A DNA stretch of 64,000 nucleotides from Shewanella piezotolerans WP3. Its GTDB lineage: Bacteria > Pseudomonadota > Gammaproteobacteria > Enterobacterales > Shewanellaceae. Within the stretch, counting starts at the first letter, position 1. Each line of letters opens with the position of its first letter. The position numbers were made by a program, and so were the translations under genes. Positions 59,282-64,000 of the stretch are shown piece after piece. The notes under the pieces are model-generated. The model ran no database searches, was not told where the DNA came from, and saw nothing but the letters and a program-made list of their open reading frames with translations. The stretch is from positions 2,709,501-2,773,500 of the forward strand of contig NC_011566.1 of the NCBI RefSeq assembly GCF_000014885.1. Direction: 5' to 3'.

Positions 59282-60418
59282 ATGGATACACACGAAGCCC
59301 TATATCAGCAAGGTGTGGCGCGAATGGAGCAATTGCGTCAATTGCAACCTCGCCATAGCGAATCACTGAAAGACAAGATGCTACAAAATGGCATTAGTCG
59401 TCGAGACTTTATGAAATGGAGTGCATCTGTAACCGCAATGCTAGCACTACCACTACCATTTAGTACATTAGTTGCAGAAGCCGCAGAGCTTGCTAATCGC
59501 GTCCCGCTTATTTGGTTGCATATGGCAGAATGCACCGGTTGCTCAGAATCACTGATCAGAACGGATACACCAAACCTAGATTCACTTATTTTCGACCATG
59601 TCTCACTTGAGTATCATGAAACATTAATGGCCGCAGCTGGATGGCAAGCTGAAGAGAACTTAGAGCACGCATTAGAGGCCTATAAAGGTAACTATCTACT
59701 TGCCGTTGAAGGCGCGGTACCTACCGCAAACAATGGCGCCTACTTAACCGTTGGTTGTAAAGGTCATACAGGGCTTCATATCGTAAAAGAAGCGGCTGAA
59801 GGCGCCGCTGCTATTATCTCTGTCGGTACCTGTGCGGCATTTGGCGGTGTTCAAGCAGCTGCACCAAACCCAACAGGCGCTAAAGGGGTTTATGAAGTGG
59901 TTAATAAACCAGTCATTAACCTAGGTGGTTGTCCACCGAGCGAAAAGAACATTGTGGGTACACTGATGTATTTCATTATGTTTGGCAAACTACCTGCATT
60001 GGATATGTTTAACCGTCCTAAATGGGCGTATGGGGCGCGCGTACATGACAATTGCGAACGTCGGGGTCGTTTTGATGCTGGTGAGTTTGTTGAAGAGTTT
60101 GGTGACCAAGGTGCAAAAGATGGTTACTGCTTATATAAAGTGGGTTGCAAAGGCCCTTATACCTACAACAACTGCCCTACAGAGCGGTTTAACCATCACA
60201 CTAGTTGGCCCGTATTAGCTGGACATGGCTGTATGGGCTGCTCTGAGCCTAATTTTTGGGATGACATGGCTGACTTTGAAAAGCCACTAGGTAGACAACT
60301 ACTACACGGCTTAGACGCCACCACAGATACGATCGGGGCTGTCATTTTAGGTGCCACCGCCGTCGGCATCGGTGCCCATGCTGTCGCTAGTGTCTTTGCC
60401 AAATCTGAAGAGGAATAA
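59282..60418 (+). CDS. hyaA: [NiFe] hydrogenase small subunit
   Basis: 378 residues; AAGG upstream of the ATG. Twin-arginine signal SRRDFMKW (39-46) with hydrophobic core to about residue 65. Iron-sulfur subunit with proximal-cluster ligands starting AECTGC (C84, C87) and GTCAAFGG (C184), and distal cysteines in NCERRGRF, NNCPTERFN and GHGCMGCSEPNFWD. A C-terminal membrane helix (about 345-372) anchors it to HyaC. Positions that carry extra cysteines in oxygen-tolerant enzymes are Gly here (G86, G189). Carries electrons between the NiFe site and cytochrome b. Confidence 0.95.
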   Translation: MDTHEALYQQGVARMEQLRQLQPRHSESLKDKMLQNGISRRDFMKWSASVTAMLALPLPFSTLVAEAAELANRVPLIWLHMAECTGCSESLIRTDTPNLDSLIFDHVSLEYHETLMAAAGWQAEENLEHALEAYKGNYLLAVEGAVPTANNGAYLTVGCKGHTGLHIVKEAAEGAAAIISVGTCAAFGGVQAAAPNPTGAKGVYEVVNKPVINLGGCPPSEKNIVGTLMYFIMFGKLPALDMFNRPKWAYGARVHDNCERRGRFDAGEFVEEFGDQGAKDGYCLYKVGCKGPYTYNNCPTERFNHHTSWPVLAGHGCMGCSEPNFWDDMADFEKPLGRQLLHGLDATTDTIGAVILGATAVGIGAHAVASVFAKSEEE

Positions 60419-60420
60419 TC

Positions 60421-62124
60421 ATGAGTAAACGTGTAGTTATCGATCCTATCACTCGTATCGAGGGACACCTACGAGTAGAGGTAGAGGTTGACGAGAATAA
60501 TGTGATTCAAAAAGCCTGGTCCTCTTCTACTCTGTGGCGTGGGATTGAGGTGATCCTAAAAGGTCGCACACCAATGGACGTTGGCCTAATCGTACAGCGG
60601 ATCTGTGGTGTTTGTACATACTCTCATTATCGCTGTGGTACAGAAGCAGTAGAGAACGCACTTGGTGTCAAAATCCCACTCAACGCTAAGTATCTTAGAA
60701 GCTTGATGCAAACCTCGCTCAATATGCATGACCATATTGTACATTTCTATCACTTGCACGGCTTAGATTGGGTAGATGTGGTGTCAGCACTAAGTGCAGA
60801 CCCAGCACTTGCAGCGCAAGTCGCTCTTAAATATACAGATAATCCAATTAGTGCCGGCGAAGGTGATTTACGCGCTGTACAAGAGCGAGTTAAAGGTTTA
60901 GTCGAAACCGGTAAGCTTGGTCCTTTTGCTAATGCTTATTGGGGGAATAGCACTTATCGATTTACTCCAGAGCAAAACTTGATCGCCTTATCACACTACC
61001 TTAAAGCTCTAGAAGTACAGCGAATTGCTGCAGAGATGCTCGCTATCTTCGGCGGTAAGTCACCTCATCCACAGTCAATCGTAGTTGGCGGTGTAACTTC
61101 AGTACGTGACATGTTAAGCCCTGCCCGTCTGCAAGAGTGGAAACAAAAACATGCCATCGTTAATGATTTCATTATACGCGCGTACAAAGCAGATGTCGTC
61201 ATGGCAGCAGAAGCATTTGGTTCTGAGCCTAGTGTGCTTGGTGGTGTTAACGTTAAGAACTTCCTAGCAACAGATGACTTTATACTTGGTGATGGGCAGT
61301 TCATGTTCAACCAAGGCGTGATCATGAACGGCGACTTAGCTGGTGTGAGTGATTTGAATCCTGAGCTAATCAAAGAAGATGTGACCCACGCTTGGTATAA
61401 AGCAGACGGCGCACAACACCCTTATGATGGTACAACGGTTCCCGACTATACCGGCTTTGTCGAAAGAGACACTGTTTACGGCAAACTGCCTACTGTCGAT
61501 GGTGACGGTAAATATAGCTGGGTTAAATCTCCCCGTTATCAGGGCGAGCCCGTTGAAGTGGGTCCACTTGCCTGTTTGTTAGTTAGCTACGCTCGTGGTA
61601 ATCAAGTTGTTGTCGATGCCGTCAATGGACTACTTGCAGCTACCGGCCTTCCTATTGAAGCGCTATTTACGACCCTAGGACGAACTGCCGCTCGTATGCT
61701 ACAGACTGTAATCGTTGCTGAAGAAGGCTTAAAAACCTTCGATGCCTTACTAACCAATTTGCAGTCAGATGAGTCCACTTACACCAAGCCAGAAATTGAT
61801 AGTAATAAAGAGTATGTTGGCCACGCAATGATTGAGGCTCCTCGGGGCATGCTAAGTCATTGGATCCGCATCAAAGGTGGCAAAGTCGAGAACTACCAAG
61901 CTGTTGTACCTACTACGTGGAACGCAGGACCGGTAGATGGCCAAGGTAACATGGGACCTTATGAGGCTTCGCTCATTGGTTTGAAACTCGAAGATCCAAC
62001 AAAACCTTTAGAGGTCATTCGAATCATTCACTCTTTCGATCCTTGTATGGCTTGTGCTGTACATGTAATGGATTACAAGGGTACTAATTTGGGTGAATTT
62101 AAAATCGATCCCAACGGATTCTAG
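60421..62124 (+). CDS. hyaB: [NiFe] hydrogenase large subunit
   Basis: 567 residues, two bases after hyaA. DPITRIEGHLRVE at the N-terminus, RICGVC (C62, C65) and DPCMACAVH (C542, C545) bind the NiFe(CN)2CO centre. After the His there are 19 residues (VMDYKGTN...) that the endopeptidase HyaD removes once nickel is inserted. Exported bound to HyaA. Catalyses reversible hydrogen oxidation. Confidence 0.96.
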   Translation: MSKRVVIDPITRIEGHLRVEVEVDENNVIQKAWSSSTLWRGIEVILKGRTPMDVGLIVQRICGVCTYSHYRCGTEAVENALGVKIPLNAKYLRSLMQTSLNMHDHIVHFYHLHGLDWVDVVSALSADPALAAQVALKYTDNPISAGEGDLRAVQERVKGLVETGKLGPFANAYWGNSTYRFTPEQNLIALSHYLKALEVQRIAAEMLAIFGGKSPHPQSIVVGGVTSVRDMLSPARLQEWKQKHAIVNDFIIRAYKADVVMAAEAFGSEPSVLGGVNVKNFLATDDFILGDGQFMFNQGVIMNGDLAGVSDLNPELIKEDVTHAWYKADGAQHPYDGTTVPDYTGFVERDTVYGKLPTVDGDGKYSWVKSPRYQGEPVEVGPLACLLVSYARGNQVVVDAVNGLLAATGLPIEALFTTLGRTAARMLQTVIVAEEGLKTFDALLTNLQSDESTYTKPEIDSNKEYVGHAMIEAPRGMLSHWIRIKGGKVENYQAVVPTTWNAGPVDGQGNMGPYEASLIGLKLEDPTKPLEVIRIIHSFDPCMACAVHVMDYKGTNLGEFKIDPNGF

Positions 62125-62138
62125 TTAAGGGGGTTAGC

Positions 62139-62807
62139 ATGGCAACTCAATCTGCACCCTACCAAAGAGAGCTTGTTTTTGGTGCGGCGATCAGGATTTT
62201 TCATTGGCTAAGAGCATTAGCTATTTTGGTCCTGGTTATCACGGGATTTTATATCTCTTGGCCATTTTTGGTCGCACCAGAAAGCTCAGATGTTTTGGTG
62301 CAAGGCTATATCCGCGCAGCCCACCAAATATTTGGTTTCCTTTTGGTTTCCATCACGTTGGTAAGAGCTTATCTGTTTTTCTTCGGAAAAAGTGACATCG
62401 AAAGACGTTCATTTAAAGATGTACTAAGTCCTAAAAGTTGGCTGACACAACTGAAGTCCTATTTATGGATGGGACATTTAGACAAAGCTGGAGTCTACGG
62501 GCCTTTGCAATTTGTGACTTACTTTGCAATTTCGGTTGTCGCCTTTCTTATCTGCGTTACTGGTCTCGTGTTATATGCCAATGTATATCATCAGGGATTA
62601 GGCGGCATGCTCGGCGGTATGGCTAATTGGGTCACTATGATGATGGGTGGGTTAGCGCCGGTCAGAATTTGGCACCACTATTTCACATGGGTATTCATTA
62701 TTTTTGTTGTGATCCATGTGTACATGGCAGTGTGGTCGGGGATCCGATTTAAGCATAACTCTGTGGACTCTATCGTCTCAGGATACGATTATCATAAGAA
62801 GAAATAA
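62139..62807 (+). CDS. hyaC: Hydrogenase-associated cytochrome b
   Basis: 222 residues, four membrane helices with haem-ligating histidines in RIFHWLRAL, AAHQIFGFL and WHHYFTWVFIIFVVIHVYM, the last holding the distal pair. Di-haem Ni/Fe-hydrogenase b-type cytochrome linking the enzyme to the quinone pool. Fourteen bases after hyaB. Confidence 0.94.
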   Translation: MATQSAPYQRELVFGAAIRIFHWLRALAILVLVITGFYISWPFLVAPESSDVLVQGYIRAAHQIFGFLLVSITLVRAYLFFFGKSDIERRSFKDVLSPKSWLTQLKSYLWMGHLDKAGVYGPLQFVTYFAISVVAFLICVTGLVLYANVYHQGLGGMLGGMANWVTMMMGGLAPVRIWHHYFTWVFIIFVVIHVYMAVWSGIRFKHNSVDSIVSGYDYHKKK

Positions 62808-62816
62808 AAGGAAAAC

Positions 62817-63374
62817 ATGAAGATATTGCTACTTGGTATTGGCAATGTCCTGTACGCCGATGAAGGTATCGGCGTACATTTCGTCAATTACATCCAAGAA
62901 AATTTCCGTTTCCAGCATCCTGAATATCAGCTCGATATGATGGATGGTGGCACCCTTGCGCAAGGGCTTATTCCCACTTTATGTAAGTACGATTACTTAC
63001 TCGTTGTAGATACCGTTAATGCAAATGGAGTTGAACCTGGTGAGGTCTACTTTTTTGATTTTGATAACGCCCCCCCTGAAATTGACTGGCAAGGTAGTGC
63101 TCACGAAGTTGAGATGCTGCAAACGTTAATCATGATGGAAATGGTGGGTGACAGACCAAAAACTTTTGTGCTCGGCGTAACACCTACCGTGCTTGAGCCT
63201 ATGACTCTCGGCCTTACGCCGCAAATTCAAGCCGCTGTGCCTTTAATGGAAAAAACCTTGCTCAACCACTTTGAAACACTGGGTTTCTCACACTCTCGGC
63301 ATGCCAATATCGATATCAATGCGCTCATTCCCGACTCTTACAAACGTGGCTTAATCTCAGATGAAGAATATTAG
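62817..63374 (+). CDS. hyaD: Hydrogenase maturation endopeptidase
   Basis: 185 residues, HyaD/HybD family. GIGNVLYADEGIGVHF provides E16, VVDTVN D65 and GSAHEVEM H96, the nickel-sensing triad. Cleaves the C-terminal extension of HyaB. AAGGAAAAC precedes the ATG. Its stop overlaps the next gene by 14 bases. Confidence 0.94.
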   Translation: MKILLLGIGNVLYADEGIGVHFVNYIQENFRFQHPEYQLDMMDGGTLAQGLIPTLCKYDYLLVVDTVNANGVEPGEVYFFDFDNAPPEIDWQGSAHEVEMLQTLIMMEMVGDRPKTFVLGVTPTVLEPMTLGLTPQIQAAVPLMEKTLLNHFETLGFSHSRHANIDINALIPDSYKRGLISDEEY

Positions 63375-64000
63375 ATTTGAATTTGACTGTCAGCGCGAAG
63401 TGCCCTTCTATGGTCACCTTTGCAATCAATACCTTTTAAACGAGCAGTATGACGTTACCATTGGCCAGACAGGAAGCAACTACTTTATAGAAGCCAAAGG
63501 GGAACAACCCGAATTAGAACGGCTAGCAGATGCTATCGCGGAAGATTTTTTAATTTCATCTTGGTTAATCAAACCCAATATTATCCTGATAGACACTCCC
63601 AAAGGTGATGTTAAATTATTGCAGCACTCACCATTAACTCAAGAATACTGCCAGCAATGTCAGCCCTACTTTGGTGACAATCAAGCCAAGCACTTTGGCC
63701 GTCTTGACTATATTTGTCCTTGCTGCCAAGCAGATAAACGCATTGCTAAACAACATCAAACAACCAGCCTTGATGAAATTAGGGAACTGTTAGAAAAACT
63801 TGAAAACCAAGGCTTTGTTGAACTGCCTTCAATTGATAACAAGCGGGGCATAAAGTTAAGCTATCAACCCAATATTGCAGAGAATAGCAACGTAAGACAA
63901 AAGCTGGTGATCTGTAACCCAAACAAACTTAATGCACACTTTATCGTGACAGAGCAGCAAGTGCACGCACTATCGAGTATCGAAAAGCCTCTGATCTGTT
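63361..64000 (+). CDS. HypF-like zinc-finger maturation protein, 5' part only
   Basis: Frame open from the ATG at 63361 to the window end (213 codons). It overlaps the end of hyaD by 14 bases, so is translationally coupled. C-QQ-C at about residues 97-100 and CPCC at about 119-122 form a zinc-knuckle pair, spaced much like the C4 fingers of HypF. The last segment, NPNKLNAHFIVTEQQVHALSSIEKPLI, read in two parts, resembles the start of a HypF YrdC-like domain. The acylphosphatase domain of true HypF is not evident in the first 95 residues. Probable role in CN-ligand synthesis or hydrogenase assembly. Confidence 0.55.
   Translation, partial: MKNIRFEFDCQREVPFYGHLCNQYLLNEQYDVTIGQTGSNYFIEAKGEQPELERLADAIAEDFLISSWLIKPNIILIDTPKGDVKLLQHSPLTQEYCQQCQPYFGDNQAKHFGRLDYICPCCQADKRIAKQHQTTSLDEIRELLEKLENQGFVELPSIDNKRGIKLSYQPNIAENSNVRQKLVICNPNKLNAHFIVTEQQVHALSSIEKPLIC

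Overview
The window looks like chromosome of a gammaproteobacterium of the Shewanella type. The G+C is moderate to low. Gene order blocks match the enterobacterial/Shewanella backbone: lrp-ftsK-lolA-rarA-serS, seqA-pgm divergent from ybfF-ybfE-fldA, alaA-yfbR, marC next to adhE, and pabB-nudL. EarP with an Arg32-type EF-P and a hyaABCD [NiFe]-hydrogenase cluster fit the same group. No prophage, plasmid backbone, CRISPR array or complete insertion sequence is visible. The species assignment is inference from gene content.

Layout. 1-3.1 kb: 3' -truncated bax-like glucosaminidase, yvcK-type factor, aromatic/aspartate aminotransferase. 3.3-10.3 kb (minus strand): serS, crcB, rarA, lolA, ftsK, lrp. 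10.4-12.8 kb: alanine dehydrogenase divergent from lrp, a repeat element, an orphan OmpR-type response regulator. 13-20.2 kb: DUF885 lipoprotein, RecQ-family helicase, membrane-anchored EEP hydrolase, cardiolipin synthase, small sulfotransferase-like protein, tRNA-Ser(GGA). 20.4-29.5 kb: NIT-domain chemoreceptor, nadA, branched-chain 2-oxoacid dehydrogenase operon (E1a-E1b-E2) with a LiuR-like operator, astE, msrA. 29.6-36.6 kb: pgm-seqA, ybfF-DUF2788-ybfE-fldA, earP-efp, bracketed by two copies of one inverted-repeat element. 36.9-43.8 kb: alaA, yfbR, dGTPase-like gene, marC, adhE. 43.9-48.9 kb: glyoxylate shunt (malate synthase G, LysR regulator, isocitrate lyase). 49.4-58.5 kb: solitary prepilin-like protein, ABM-domain protein, S9 peptidase, class I fumarase, pabB-nudL, small membrane protein, asnS. 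59.3-64 kb: hyaABCD and the start of a HypF-like maturation gene.

The window carries many functions for switching between aerobic and anaerobic carbon use: adhE, ald/lrp, the glyoxylate shunt, fumarase, Bkd and hydrogenase. Several have readable control signals. An FNR-like and a CRP-like site lie before hyaA, a LiuR-like palindrome before bkdA1, and a layered inverted-repeat leader before adhE.

The most notable observations are four. (1) The isocitrate lyase gene is broken by two nearby opposite frameshifts. (2) A family of small non-coding inverted-repeat (MITE-like) elements is present in two related subfamilies, with TTA target duplications at three of four copies, placed just behind genes and in one case using the stop-codon triplet itself. 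(3) The adhE 5' leader can form a terminator-like hairpin directly before the ribosome binding site and competing alternative pairings. (4) The hydrogenase small subunit has glycine at both positions that carry extra cysteines in oxygen-tolerant enzymes.
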